Origin: Pedobacter cryoconitis
Lineage (GTDB): Bacteria > Bacteroidota > Bacteroidia > Sphingobacteriales > Sphingobacteriaceae
Length of the DNA: 41,024 bases
Assembly (NCBI RefSeq): GCF_014207135.1
Contig: NZ_JACHCC010000006.1
Span: 1-41,024, forward strand
Reading direction: 5' to 3'
Every line of letters starts with the position of its first letter. The stretch's first letter is position 1. The translations under genes were made by a program, and so were the position numbers. Under the pieces are notes generated by a model, which made no database searches, had not been told where the DNA came from, and was given only the letters and a program-made list of their open reading frames with translations. This document shows positions 15,831 through 24,543 of this stretch, in pieces.

Positions 15831-16430
15831 TTAGTGTTTTAGTTTTGCTTTAAACACTTTCTCCAGTTTTTCCATTTTCGGCAGGATCACCAGGCGGCAA
15901 TAAGGCTGATCAGCGTTTTTATTGAAGTAATTCTGATGATAACCTTCAGCTACATAAAAAGGCTCTGCTTTTGTAATCTCTGTAACTACTGGTTTTCCAA
16001 AAGCATTTGTTTGATTTAATTCTGCTTTATAATGTTCTGCCGCTGCTTTTTGCTCAGGGGTATGATAAAATACAACCGAACGGTATTGTGTACCTGAATC
16101 TGCTCCCTGGCGGTTCAGGGTAGTAGGGTCATGGCTTTTCCAGAAAACTTCCAGCAATTCATCATAAGTTATCTTTGAAGGATTATAAGTTACTTCAATC
16201 ACTTCAGCATGCCCGGTTGTGCCTGTGCAGACTTCTTCATAGGTCGGATTAGCCAGAACGCCACCTTCATATCCTGATTTCACTGTAACTACTCCATCGA
16301 GTTTCTGGAATAATGCTTCGGAACACCAGAAACAACCCATGCCGAAGGTCGCTTTTTGTAATTTTTTCTGTTGTGCGTTTGTAGTGTTAACCGACAGGAG
16401 GATTAAAACTATAATTGATAAATACTTCAT
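15831..16430 (-). CDS. msrA: Peptide methionine sulfoxide reductase MsrA, exported form
   Basis: MsrA reduces methionine-S-sulfoxide in proteins using a thiol relay. The 199-residue protein carries an N-terminal signal peptide (ends NTTNAQ, residue 20), so it works in the periplasm or on the surface. The catalytic motif GCFWC is at residues 32-36, with nucleophile C33. The family segments GYEGGVLANPTYEEVCTGTTGHAEV and SGTQYRSVVFYH are present. No MsrB domain is fused. It is a single-gene unit ending at the terminator shared with the esterase. Confidence 0.96.
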   Translation of the reverse strand: MKYLSIIVLILLSVNTTNAQQKKLQKATFGMGCFWCSEALFQKLDGVVTVKSGYEGGVLANPTYEEVCTGTTGHAEVIEVTYNPSKITYDELLEVFWKSHDPTTLNRQGADSGTQYRSVVFYHTPEQKAAAEHYKAELNQTNAFGKPVVTEITKAEPFYVAEGYHQNYFNKNADQPYCRLVILPKMEKLEKVFKAKLKH

Positions 16431-16727
16431 TTTGATTTAGAATAAAGAGTAAAAGGATCTGTTGTTTCTCAATTTACGCAGATCAGGAGGAGTTGGTTTG
16501 CTAATCCGGATGATCCTGTTTAAATTGACAGTATATCGATAAATCAGAAGATAGCTAACCGGTGCCTCAGATTGATGGACTAAAGTACTGTAAGATTGTT
16601 TTTGTATAAATGTTAATAACTTAAGTTATTGTAAATTAGTATATTGTATTTGGTATGTTGATTATTGACGGGTTTATTAACAATTGTTTTCTAATTTCGG
16701 TTTCAATTCAAACATTAAGCAAATATT
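16431..16727. other. Intergenic region with a 16-bp palindrome
   Basis: The region between msrA and the dioxygenase is AT-rich. It contains the perfect palindrome AATAACTTAAGTTATT at 16615-16630, about 100 bp before the dioxygenase start, and a weak TAATTTCG box at 16692-16699. No ORF or RNA gene was recognised. Confidence 0.55.
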
Positions 16728-17690
16728 ATGTCTACACCCTATATTCCAACCTTAGATCTTGGTTCTTATATTGACGGAACAGAACAGGAACGTAAAAAAT
16801 TTTCTGACGAACTTGGCAGGGCTTTTAATGATTCGGGCTTTGTAACAATTACCAATCATGGTTTAAGCCAGGAATTGATTGATAAGTTATATCACAATAT
16901 CCAGGCCGTTTTTCATTTACCGGCGGATCAGAAAGCTAAATATGAAAAACCGGAACTTGCCGGACAACGTGGTTACACCAGCCCAGGTAAGGAAACTGCT
17001 AAAGGAGCTAAAACTGCAGATCTTAAAGAATTCTGGCAGATTGGTCAGACAGTGACCGATGGAGATCCTATCAAAGAACAATATCCTGATAATGAATATC
17101 TCGAAGAAATCGCAGATTTCAATGAAGTAACGAATGAGGTTTATCGTAAACTGGAAAGCAATGGTAAACATTTGTTAAGAGCTATAGCTACTTACCTGGG
17201 GTTACCTATTGATTATTTTGATCAGCATGTACATAATGGAAATTCTATTTTAAGAGGTATCCATTACTTCCCGATCGAAAATCCTGATGCTTTACCTGAT
17301 GATGCAGTTCGTGCAGGTGCACATGAAGATATTAACCTGATTACTTTATTGATTGGTGCAAGTGCAGACGGTTTAGAAGTATTAACACGCAGCAATGAAT
17401 GGTTACCTATTAAAGCACACCACTCTGATATCGTTGTAAACGTAGGTGATATGTTGCAGCGTCTGACAAACAATAAGCTTCGTTCTACTACACATAGAGT
17501 AGTTAATCCACCAAGAGAACTCATGAAAACTTCACGTTTCTCTGTGCCTTTCTTCCTTCACCCACGTTCTGATATGGATTTAACAAGCCTTGATTCTTGC
17601 GTTGATGAAGCTCATCCTAAGTTATATTCAGATATGACAGCAGGAGAGTATCTGGACGAACGTCTGAGAGAAATAGGATTGAAAAAATAA
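16728..17690 (+). CDS. 2-oxoglutarate/Fe(II)-dependent dioxygenase, isopenicillin N synthase-like family
   Basis: This is a 320-residue non-heme iron oxygenase. The N-terminal DIOX_N region (IPTLDLGSYIDG, FNDSGFVTITNHGL) is followed by the oxygenase core. The iron ligands are H199 and D201 in AHEDINLITLL and H256 in TTHRVVNPP; the R270-x-S272 pair that binds 2-oxoglutarate follows in SRFSVPFFLHP. Despite the family name there is no evidence for beta-lactam synthesis; relatives oxidise many small molecules. No partner biosynthetic genes are nearby. The gene is transcribed alone and ends at a strong terminator shared with tRNA-Thr. Confidence 0.9.
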   Translation: MSTPYIPTLDLGSYIDGTEQERKKFSDELGRAFNDSGFVTITNHGLSQELIDKLYHNIQAVFHLPADQKAKYEKPELAGQRGYTSPGKETAKGAKTADLKEFWQIGQTVTDGDPIKEQYPDNEYLEEIADFNEVTNEVYRKLESNGKHLLRAIATYLGLPIDYFDQHVHNGNSILRGIHYFPIENPDALPDDAVRAGAHEDINLITLLIGASADGLEVLTRSNEWLPIKAHHSDIVVNVGDMLQRLTNNKLRSTTHRVVNPPRELMKTSRFSVPFFLHPRSDMDLTSLDSCVDEAHPKLYSDMTAGEYLDERLREIGLKK

Positions 17691-17705
17691 AAATGCTGAT
17701 GCATA

Positions 17706-17737
17706 AAAAAAGGGTTCATGAAAATGAACCCTTTTTT
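17706..17737. terminator. Bidirectional terminator (dioxygenase / tRNA-Thr)
   Basis: A 14-bp perfect stem (17706-17719 with 17724-17737) with GAAA loop and six A/T pairs at the base. It ends the rightward dioxygenase transcript and, read leftward, lies 8 bp past the tRNA-Thr 3' end. Confidence 0.88.
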
Positions 17738-17745
17738 GTTTCCTG

Positions 17746-17818
<73 letters not shown>

Positions 17819-17848
17819 TTTTAAAGCCGGTTATTCGCTAACCGGGTG

Positions 17849-17879
17849 CAATTATAGAAAAATTGGTGCTGAATACAAA
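17849..17879 (-). promoter_or_regulatory. Promoter of tRNA-Thr
   Basis: Reading leftward, TTTG (17879-17876) is followed after 19 nt by TATAATTG (17856-17849), 5 of the 6 fixed positions of TTTG/TAnnTTTG in the -7 box. The 19-nt spacing equals that of the tRNA-Val promoter. Confidence 0.62.
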
Positions 17880-17934
17880 ATGTTTCCTCCGAATAATTTG
17901 GTCTGATTTTATATCCCCTTGTTTTATAGGGATT

Positions 17935-19752
17935 TTAATTTCCTAATCCTTTGTCGATAGCTTTATTGATAACATCTTCAATCCGGGAACGGATCCCCAT
18001 ACTCACTAATTTATTGGTGACCGTTGGATTGACGCGGTTAGATAAAAATACATAAACCAAACCTCTTGCCTGGTCAACCCAGACTGCTGTACCTGTATAG
18101 CCTGTATGGCCGTAGGTTTGTGGAGAAGCAGTTGCTGAAGGGTATTTTTTTGACAGATCCGGATCCCAGCGATCAAATCCCAGTCCTCTTCTGCTGACAT
18201 TGGATTGTTGTGCCGTGAAAGTTTCCACGGTTTGCGGTTTAAAATACTGCTGTCCACCATAAGATCCTTTATTCAGTAACATCTGATACATAATAGCCAT
18301 ATCATTTGAACTGGCGAATAAACCGGCATGTCCCGAGACACCACCAACTAAAGCGGCTCCCTGGTCATGAACATAACCAATAAGTAAAGTCTTTCTGAAA
18401 TACGTATCGTTTTCTGTAGGAATGATCTGATCTTTACTGAACCTGTTTCTTGGAAGAAAACCTGCGGTCTGCATACCCAAAGGTGCATAGAAATTCTCTG
18501 CGACGTAAATGTTTAATGGTTCTCCGCTGATATGTTCTACAATGTCCTTCATCACATACATGCTGATATCACTATAAACATATTTGCCTCTGGTCCTGAT
18601 GGGTGCATTCAGCATTTGAGGCCACATCACATCCTTGAAATAATCTTTTCTGATGAAATAACCATCTGCTACTTTAGTAGGAAAGGCGGCCGAAGAGTCG
18701 GGGCTGTGATCTGTGGCTTTTACACCATCGTGAAAGGGAATATAAGGAATAAAGCCAGCCTGATGCAGCATCACATCCCTGACCGGAATGTCATTCATCG
18801 CTGTTGGTCTGGCAAGGGCGATATAGGCCCCTATATTCGTGTCTAATTTTAATTTGTTTTCTTCTACCAGGCGCATCACCATCGGTGTTGTTGCGGTTAT
18901 TTTAGTAACTGAAGCGAGATCAAAAATGTCGGTTACTTTTTCAGGTAGTCCGCCATAAGTATGATTGCCATAAGCCTTATTGAAAATTACTTTTCCGTCC
19001 TTAGCAACTAAAACGACCATACCAGGGGCTGCTCTGGCACCAATAGCTTCGGCAGTTATATTATCTATTTCGTTCAGATCATCCGAATTTACCCCTGCGT
19101 CCTCAGGAATAGTGTATTTTAAACGGGTAACAGTTGTGGTGTAACCCGATCCTGCGGTGTATTTCCCGGAAATATTACGGGTTAATTTATTACTTGCTGC
19201 AATCCCGCCAAAAATCATCTGAGGAATAAGGGCAGCTGTCTGGATGCTTTTGTCCTGAGCCCAGACCAATGGAGTATTGAGGCTGTCAAATGCCTGCAGA
19301 TTTGTTTGCTGACCGTATAAGGCAATGATAACCGTTTTACTTTTGGCTATAGTGTTGATGAAATTAATGTACTTGGCTTTTGTAGTTTCCAGATCCGGGA
19401 TGGAAACGATCACCGTATTGAAATATTTCAGGTCATCCTCCAGTTTGTAAAGCTCCGGGGTATTTTCATAACCTGCCGAACTGAAGGAAGTTATCTTTGC
19501 ATACTTATTCAGCAGGCTATCAGAAACTGTCTGATAACTGAAACCAAGACTGACTGACGCAATCGTTCTTTTTTCGAGACCGGTTAGGGGAATAATGTTA
19601 TCCTGATTATTTAGCAGGACGGTATGCTGAAGGATATTTGCGTTGACTTTCAGCAGGTCTTCATTTTTCTGATGTTGCTGTGCGCAGGCACTGAACGTAG
19701 AAATGGCCAGGATACAAACAGCAAGTGTTTGAAGAAGGTTGTTTTTTGTCAT
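17935..19752 (-). CDS. Lipoprotein serine hydrolase (class C beta-lactamase-like) with N-terminal GH3 C-terminal-domain remnant
   Basis: The C-terminal part (about residues 220-600) is a class C beta-lactamase-like serine hydrolase with SxxK at S281-K284 (ASVTK), a YSD in place of YxN (KYVYSDISMYV) and HTG (YGHTGYTGT). The first 200 residues resemble the C-terminal sandwich of GH3 glycosidases (HTVLLNNQDNIIPL...), as in GH3/beta-lactamase fusions of Bacteroidota, but the GH3 catalytic barrel is absent. The ATG at 19752 is preferred over a GTG at 19767 because it starts a clean lipoprotein signal (ISTFSAC, C23). It is probably an outer membrane or periplasmic esterase or peptidase acting on cell-wall-like substrates. 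It is divergent from mutL. Confidence 0.82.
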   Translation of the reverse strand: MTKNNLLQTLAVCILAISTFSACAQQHQKNEDLLKVNANILQHTVLLNNQDNIIPLTGLEKRTIASVSLGFSYQTVSDSLLNKYAKITSFSSAGYENTPELYKLEDDLKYFNTVIVSIPDLETTKAKYINFINTIAKSKTVIIALYGQQTNLQAFDSLNTPLVWAQDKSIQTAALIPQMIFGGIAASNKLTRNISGKYTAGSGYTTTVTRLKYTIPEDAGVNSDDLNEIDNITAEAIGARAAPGMVVLVAKDGKVIFNKAYGNHTYGGLPEKVTDIFDLASVTKITATTPMVMRLVEENKLKLDTNIGAYIALARPTAMNDIPVRDVMLHQAGFIPYIPFHDGVKATDHSPDSSAAFPTKVADGYFIRKDYFKDVMWPQMLNAPIRTRGKYVYSDISMYVMKDIVEHISGEPLNIYVAENFYAPLGMQTAGFLPRNRFSKDQIIPTENDTYFRKTLLIGYVHDQGAALVGGVSGHAGLFASSNDMAIMYQMLLNKGSYGGQQYFKPQTVETFTAQQSNVSRRGLGFDRWDPDLSKKYPSATASPQTYGHTGYTGTAVWVDQARGLVYVFLSNRVNPTVTNKLVSMGIRSRIEDVINKAIDKGLGN

Positions 19753-19876
19753 AAATTTATAGTACACTCAGAACGCTAAAGATATAAAAAGCTTATAGTG
19801 GCTTCGTCATTAAATGGTATTTATAATCAAAAGATTTATGTATAAGGCTTATTTTCGTTAAATTAGCGACCTTTAC

Positions 19877-19883
19877 GAAGGAG
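19877..19883 (+). promoter_or_regulatory. Strong Shine-Dalgarno of mutL
   Basis: GAAGGAG lies 4 nt before the mutL ATG. A purine-rich site this close to consensus is unusual in this window, where most starts lack one, and it fixes the mutL start. Confidence 0.7.
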
Positions 19884-19887
19884 ATAA

Positions 19888-21756
19888 ATGTCAGATATAA
19901 TACAACTTTTGCCCGAGAGTGTTGCGAATCAAATTGCTGCCGGAGAGGTAGTTCAGCGACCTGCCTCGGCAGTGAAAGAATTGCTGGAGAATGCCATAGA
20001 TGCGGGAGCGAATAAGATACAATTAATCCTTAAAGATGCCGGAAAAGCATTGATTCAGGTAATTGACAATGGATGTGGAATGAGTATTTCTGATGCACGT
20101 ATGTGTTTTGAACGACATGCCACATCGAAAGTAAGAAAGGCCGAAGACCTGTTCTCTATCCGTACTATGGGATTCCGTGGAGAAGCTATGGCTTCTATCG
20201 CGGCGATTGCCCAGGTAGAGATGAAGACCCGCCGTTATGAAGATGAACTCGGGACTTTAATTGAGCTAGACGGAGCATCAATTACCAAACAGGAGCCGGT
20301 GGCTATGCCCGAAGGGACAAACATCTGTATCAAGAACTTATTCTTTAATACACCTGCAAGACGTAATTTTCTGAAGAGTAACCCTGCAGAAATGAGACAT
20401 ATTATGGATGAATTCCAGAGAATTTCACTGGCCAATCCATCGATCTCTTTCAGTTTACATCATGATGGCATGGAGATCTTCAGACTTCCTTCATCGCCAT
20501 TGAAACAGCGTATCGTCCATTTGTTTGGTAATAACTATAACGAAAGACTGATTCCTGTCGAAGAAGATACAACCATCATCAATCTCAAAGGATTTATTGG
20601 AAAACCCCAGTTTGCCAAGAAGACCCGGGGAGAACAGTTCTTTTTTGTAAATAACCGTTTCATCAAGGATGCTTATCTTAATCATGCCGTTAGTAAGGCC
20701 TATGAAGATTTGCTCTCCGATGATAACTTTCCACTATACGTGTTGTTCATAGATATCGATCCTGCAAAGATTGATGTCAACGTACACCCTACCAAAACAG
20801 AGATTAAGTACCTTGATGAGAAATCTATATATGCCATTATCCATTCGGCAGTAAAACGTTCTCTGGGTAGGTTTAATATCAGTCCAACTATTGATTTTGA
20901 TCAGGAAACAGCTTTTAGCGGAATGATCAGTCCTAAATCACTGGATGAGATTGTTCCTCCAAGCATTAGCTTCAACCCGGATTTCAATCCCTTTAGTGAT
21001 GAAAAAACGGAAAAGGCTCCCGCTTCTTCTGACAGAGGTTTCTCAGGCTTCAGAAATATGGAGGGCAGAGAGCAGCCCAGTACTAAAAACTGGGGCTCAC
21101 TGTATGAAATCTCTAAAGAAAAACCAGCTGAGCAGGTGATTATGGAGTTACCTGGAAACGGCCCGGATGATAAATACGCTCCGATCCAGAAACAACTGAT
21201 GCAGCTGCATAATAAATACATCATTTCGCAGATTAAATCAGGTTTAATGCTGATTGATCAGCAGGCAGCACACGAAAGGATATTATACGAACGTTTTAGC
21301 GTAAACCTGGAAGATAGAAAAGGGGCCTCACAGCAAAGTCTGTTTCCTCAGACCGTAACTTTAAGTCCTAATGATTATGAGCTGGCCAAGAGTTTACTGG
21401 ATGATATCAAGAGTCTGGGATTTGAAGTGAGAGAATTTGGGAAAAATACACTCGTCATCGAAGGGATTCCTGTAGATCTGGGAAGTAACCAGGTGAACGA
21501 GACCCAGCTTTTCGAACACTTAATAGAAGGGTTTAAAAACTCCCAACAGGAATTAAAGCTGGATAAAAGAGACTCCCTTGCACGAAGTATGGCCAGAAAT
21601 AGTTCGATCAAGAGTGGTACGGTACTGGGGCAGGAAGAGATGAATATGCTGATTGAAAAGTTATTTGCATGTAAAGCACCGAACTTTTCAATCAGTGGTA
21701 AACCAGTGATCCAGACGATGTCGCTGGCAGAAATAGACAAAAAATTTGATAAATAA
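19888..21756 (+). CDS. mutL: DNA mismatch repair protein MutL
   Basis: MutL links mismatch recognition by MutS to strand incision and excision. The 622-residue protein has the GHKL ATPase motifs: E34-N35 in ELLENAIDAG, DNGCGMS near 60-66, and GFRGEA at 95-100. The RHATSKV segment is also typical. The C-terminal domain carries an endonuclease-like motif DQQAAHERILYE starting at D457, with Q459 where DQHA(X)2E(X)4E has histidine. A low-complexity linker lies between about 360 and 425. The start is set by a strong Shine-Dalgarno. mutL opens a four-gene run with two rhomboids and an EEP-family gene. Confidence 0.97.
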   Translation: MSDIIQLLPESVANQIAAGEVVQRPASAVKELLENAIDAGANKIQLILKDAGKALIQVIDNGCGMSISDARMCFERHATSKVRKAEDLFSIRTMGFRGEAMASIAAIAQVEMKTRRYEDELGTLIELDGASITKQEPVAMPEGTNICIKNLFFNTPARRNFLKSNPAEMRHIMDEFQRISLANPSISFSLHHDGMEIFRLPSSPLKQRIVHLFGNNYNERLIPVEEDTTIINLKGFIGKPQFAKKTRGEQFFFVNNRFIKDAYLNHAVSKAYEDLLSDDNFPLYVLFIDIDPAKIDVNVHPTKTEIKYLDEKSIYAIIHSAVKRSLGRFNISPTIDFDQETAFSGMISPKSLDEIVPPSISFNPDFNPFSDEKTEKAPASSDRGFSGFRNMEGREQPSTKNWGSLYEISKEKPAEQVIMELPGNGPDDKYAPIQKQLMQLHNKYIISQIKSGLMLIDQQAAHERILYERFSVNLEDRKGASQQSLFPQTVTLSPNDYELAKSLLDDIKSLGFEVREFGKNTLVIEGIPVDLGSNQVNETQLFEHLIEGFKNSQQELKLDKRDSLARSMARNSSIKSGTVLGQEEMNMLIEKLFACKAPNFSISGKPVIQTMSLAEIDKKFDK

Positions 21757-21760
21757 ACTC

Positions 21761-22498
21761 ATGAATAATATTCATATCCCTCCTGTAGTTAAAAACCTGC
21801 TCATTATCAATGTGCTGTTTTTTGCGGCTACTTATATTTTTGAATCTAAAGGAATCAATCTGGGTTTTTATCTCGGGGCATTTTATTTTGATTCGCCGCT
21901 TTTCAAGATCTGGCAGCCTATTACTTATATGTTTATGCATGGAGGTTTTACACATATTTTATTTAATATGTTTGCTTTGTTTTCATTTGGTTCTGTACTG
22001 GAAACAAGATGGGGAGCTAAAAGATTTATCAATTTTTACCTGATCACAGGTTTAGGAGCACTGGCCCTGCAATGGGGAGTTCAGGCTTTTGAAGTATTTC
22101 AGATGACAGGTTCTGCCATTAATCCCGGCGCTGTGACTGTTGATATAGCCAGGGGGATGGCTTCTTTGAATCTGAGAGGTTTGACCCCTGAACAAAGTAA
22201 TACCTTTTTAGGCATTTATTCTGGCCCGATGGTAGGTGCCTCTGGTGCAATATTCGGGCTCCTTGTTGCATTTGGAATGTTATATCCCAATGCAGAACTA
22301 TATATTATGTTTATTCCTGTACCTGTTAAAGCTAAATATATCATCCCGATCTATATCCTGGTAGAGCTTAGTCTGGGAGTTGCCAGTTTCCAGGGAGATT
22401 CTGTCGCGCATTATGCGCATCTGGGGGGTGCCTTATTAGGCTTTATACTCGTGAAGTTATGGAAAGAAAAAAATACATTTTACGACTATTATGACTAA
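21761..22498 (+). CDS. Rhomboid-family intramembrane serine protease 1
   Basis: Rhomboid proteases cut membrane proteins within or near their membrane helix. This 245-residue protein has about six helices. The TM2 motif HGGFTHILFN gives the conserved His and Asn, the nucleophile is S161 in GASGAIFGLL, and the catalytic base is H220 in HYAHLGGALLGF. An extended loop of about 45 residues (roughly 110-155) precedes the nucleophile helix. The ATG at 21761 is used; a TTG at 21746 would overlap mutL. It starts 4 bp after mutL and overlaps the next rhomboid by 8 bp, so the genes are co-translated. The substrate is unknown. Confidence 0.93.
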   Translation: MNNIHIPPVVKNLLIINVLFFAATYIFESKGINLGFYLGAFYFDSPLFKIWQPITYMFMHGGFTHILFNMFALFSFGSVLETRWGAKRFINFYLITGLGALALQWGVQAFEVFQMTGSAINPGAVTVDIARGMASLNLRGLTPEQSNTFLGIYSGPMVGASGAIFGLLVAFGMLYPNAELYIMFIPVPVKAKYIIPIYILVELSLGVASFQGDSVAHYAHLGGALLGFILVKLWKEKNTFYDYYD

Positions 22499-23360
22499 AA
22501 AGAATCTTTTAGAGGAGTTAAAATACAAAGTTTTCCAGTCAGGAAATCCGGTGTTCTTTTACATCGGTGTGAATACCATCATCTATGTGGCTGTAGCACT
22601 TTTTGGGGTTACTTATTTCCTTGCAGGGAATACACATATGCTGTTTTTAAACTATCTGAGTGAATATGTCGCCTTTCCTGCAGCTTTGCCCAAACTGCCT
22701 TACCGCTTTTATACTATACTGACCTATCAGTTTTTTCATAACGATATTTTTCATGTACTGTTTAATATGTTATGGCTTTTCTGGATGGGAAGAATATTCC
22801 TGGATTTCTTAAAACCACGCCAGTTCCATTTTGTCTATCTTACCGGTGGAGTGATGGGAGCGATCATTTATGCATTGGCCTATAATATCTTTCCAGCCTT
22901 TGCCAGTAGTGTATATGCTGCGACGATTATCGGATCATCGGCATCGGTTATGGCTATTGCTGTAGCTACAGCAACCCTGGTACCTGATTATTCCATTAGC
23001 CTGATGTTTATCGGGAATGTAAAGCTGAAATACCTGCTGATGGCTTATATTGTTTTTGATCTGATCAGTATAGCTTCCCAGAACCCAGGTGGAAGTTTTG
23101 CGCATTTAGGTGGTGCATTGCTGGGATTTGCCTATATTAAAGTGCTTCAGGGAGGTACCGACCTGAGTAAATGGCTGGAGCCAAAACCTAAATTAAAGGT
23201 GGTTAAAAATGATACTCCATCTAAGGGAGGAGCAAAAAATAAAAGCACAAAAGTTAATCAGAAAGACGTTGATGCTGTTCTGGATAAGGTTTCCAAATCA
23301 GGATATGATAAATTGAGTAAAGAGGAGAAGGAGATTTTATTCAAGGCGAGCAAGGATTAA
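22491..23360 (+). CDS. Rhomboid-family intramembrane serine protease 2 with C-terminal tail
   Basis: A second rhomboid of 289 residues directly follows the first. The TM2 motif is HNDIFHVLFN, the nucleophile is S150 in GSSASVMAIA (GSSA in place of GASG), and the base is H205 in FAHLGGALLGF, so it looks catalytically complete. It differs from its neighbour by a soluble basic C-terminal tail (about 222-289) that ends in a short helical motif (YDKLSKEEKEILFKAS). This tail recurs in Bacteroidota rhomboids as a small separate domain. The gene overlaps rhomboid 1 by 8 bp and the EEP gene by 1 bp. Confidence 0.92.
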   Translation: MTKKNLLEELKYKVFQSGNPVFFYIGVNTIIYVAVALFGVTYFLAGNTHMLFLNYLSEYVAFPAALPKLPYRFYTILTYQFFHNDIFHVLFNMLWLFWMGRIFLDFLKPRQFHFVYLTGGVMGAIIYALAYNIFPAFASSVYAATIIGSSASVMAIAVATATLVPDYSISLMFIGNVKLKYLLMAYIVFDLISIASQNPGGSFAHLGGALLGFAYIKVLQGGTDLSKWLEPKPKLKVVKNDTPSKGGAKNKSTKVNQKDVDAVLDKVSKSGYDKLSKEEKEILFKASKD

Positions 23361-24469
23361 TGAAGAAACAAAAGCGCACATTTTTCGGGAAGATCACTTT
23401 ATTGATAGGGATAATTACGGCTTTCGCCTTATTACTGGGTATTCTGGCTGGTAATCTCGACCCGCGTGAACATGAGCTCATTGCTTTTTTTGGGTTAGCC
23501 TATCCTTTTGTGTTATTATTCAATATAGCGTTTATCGTTTTCTGGATTTTAAAAGGAAGAATAATCTTTGCACTGGTCACTATCCTGATTATTGTTATAG
23601 GCTGGCATCCATTGATTGCTACTGTAGGCTTTATTGGTGAATCGGGTGCAGGACCCAAATCAGCTCCGGAACTGGTCAGAATGATGACTTATAATGTGCA
23701 TAGCTTTAAACCTTATGGAGAAGCTAATAATGAATCGGTTAAACAGCAGATGCTGGATGTTGTGAGAAATGAAAATCCTGATATCATTTGTTTTCAGGAA
23801 TATTATACCCGGCGTAAAGGTGCCTTTGCAATTACGGATAGTCTGAAACATATCCTGAAAACGAATAATTTTTATTTTATCCCTTCCTCTCAGAACGATT
23901 ATGAGGCAACCGGCCTGGCTATCTTTTCGAGATATCCGATAGTCAATAAAGGAAGTATTCTGTTCAGTACTAATCATGGCGGAAATGCCAGTATTTACAT
24001 TGATATCCTGATCAATCAGCAAAAGATAAGGGTATACAATGTGCATCTGCAATCCATAGCTTTTGATAAACAGGATTATGTTTATCTGGATAAAGTAACC
24101 CAGAAGATGGATACTGAAATTACACCAGCCAAAAGAATAGTCCGTATGCTGAAAACTGCTTTTCTCAAAAGGAGCGGACAGGTAGATATCATGAAGGATC
24201 ACATGAAAACATGTAAAACACCTTTTCTGATCGCCGGAGATTTCAATGATACACCTGCTTCCTATGCGGTTACACAATTGACCAAATCCCTGCATAATTC
24301 CTTTGTGGAACAGGGAACGGGTCTGGGGCGTACTTATAATGGGAAATTCCCGAATTTCCAGATTGATTATATCTCAGCTACCAAGACAATCAAGATCATC
24401 AACCACCGGATTATCGAGGCAAAACTATCTGATCATTTCCCTGTAAGAAGTGATTTAAGGATAAACTAA
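23360..24469 (+). CDS. Membrane-anchored endonuclease/exonuclease/phosphatase-family protein
   Basis: This 369-residue protein has three N-terminal membrane helices (about 10-32, 42-66 and 68-90) and then an EEP-fold domain. Catalytic signatures are TYNVHSF (Asn), CFQEYY (metal Glu), IAGDFNDTP (Asp/Asn) and SDHFPVRSDL (Asp-His near the C-terminus). All positions expected for a metal-dependent phosphodiesterase are present. Topology suggests the catalytic domain faces the periplasm, so it may act on lipid headgroups or extracellular nucleic acid and need not be a repair enzyme. Its start overlaps the stop of rhomboid 2 (TAATG), making it the last gene of the mutL run. Confidence 0.85.
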   Translation: MKKQKRTFFGKITLLIGIITAFALLLGILAGNLDPREHELIAFFGLAYPFVLLFNIAFIVFWILKGRIIFALVTILIIVIGWHPLIATVGFIGESGAGPKSAPELVRMMTYNVHSFKPYGEANNESVKQQMLDVVRNENPDIICFQEYYTRRKGAFAITDSLKHILKTNNFYFIPSSQNDYEATGLAIFSRYPIVNKGSILFSTNHGGNASIYIDILINQQKIRVYNVHLQSIAFDKQDYVYLDKVTQKMDTEITPAKRIVRMLKTAFLKRSGQVDIMKDHMKTCKTPFLIAGDFNDTPASYAVTQLTKSLHNSFVEQGTGLGRTYNGKFPNFQIDYISATKTIKIINHRIIEAKLSDHFPVRSDLRIN

Positions 24470-24485
24470 TATACCTGCAAATTTT

Positions 24486-24493
24486 TATCTTTG
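24486..24493 (+). promoter_or_regulatory. Candidate -7 box (TATCTTTG) for cysS
   Basis: TATCTTTG matches TAnnTTTG exactly and lies 50 bp before the cysS ATG; a -33 TTTG is not evident. It implies a leader of about 44 nt. Confidence 0.45.
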
Positions 24494-24543
24494 TTTTCCT
24501 GAGCCTGCAATTCCAGGGCTGAATTAAAAAAATATATATACTA

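Noticed and set aside
16728..17690. A beta-lactam biosynthetic role for the isopenicillin N synthase-like gene
   Set aside because: Family name only; no peptide synthetase or other pathway gene is nearby, and iron-ligand motifs are shared by many dioxygenases.
23660..24295. A 211-codon minus-strand frame inside the EEP gene
   Set aside because: Shadow of a gene with intact catalytic motifs; no plausible promoter or domain.
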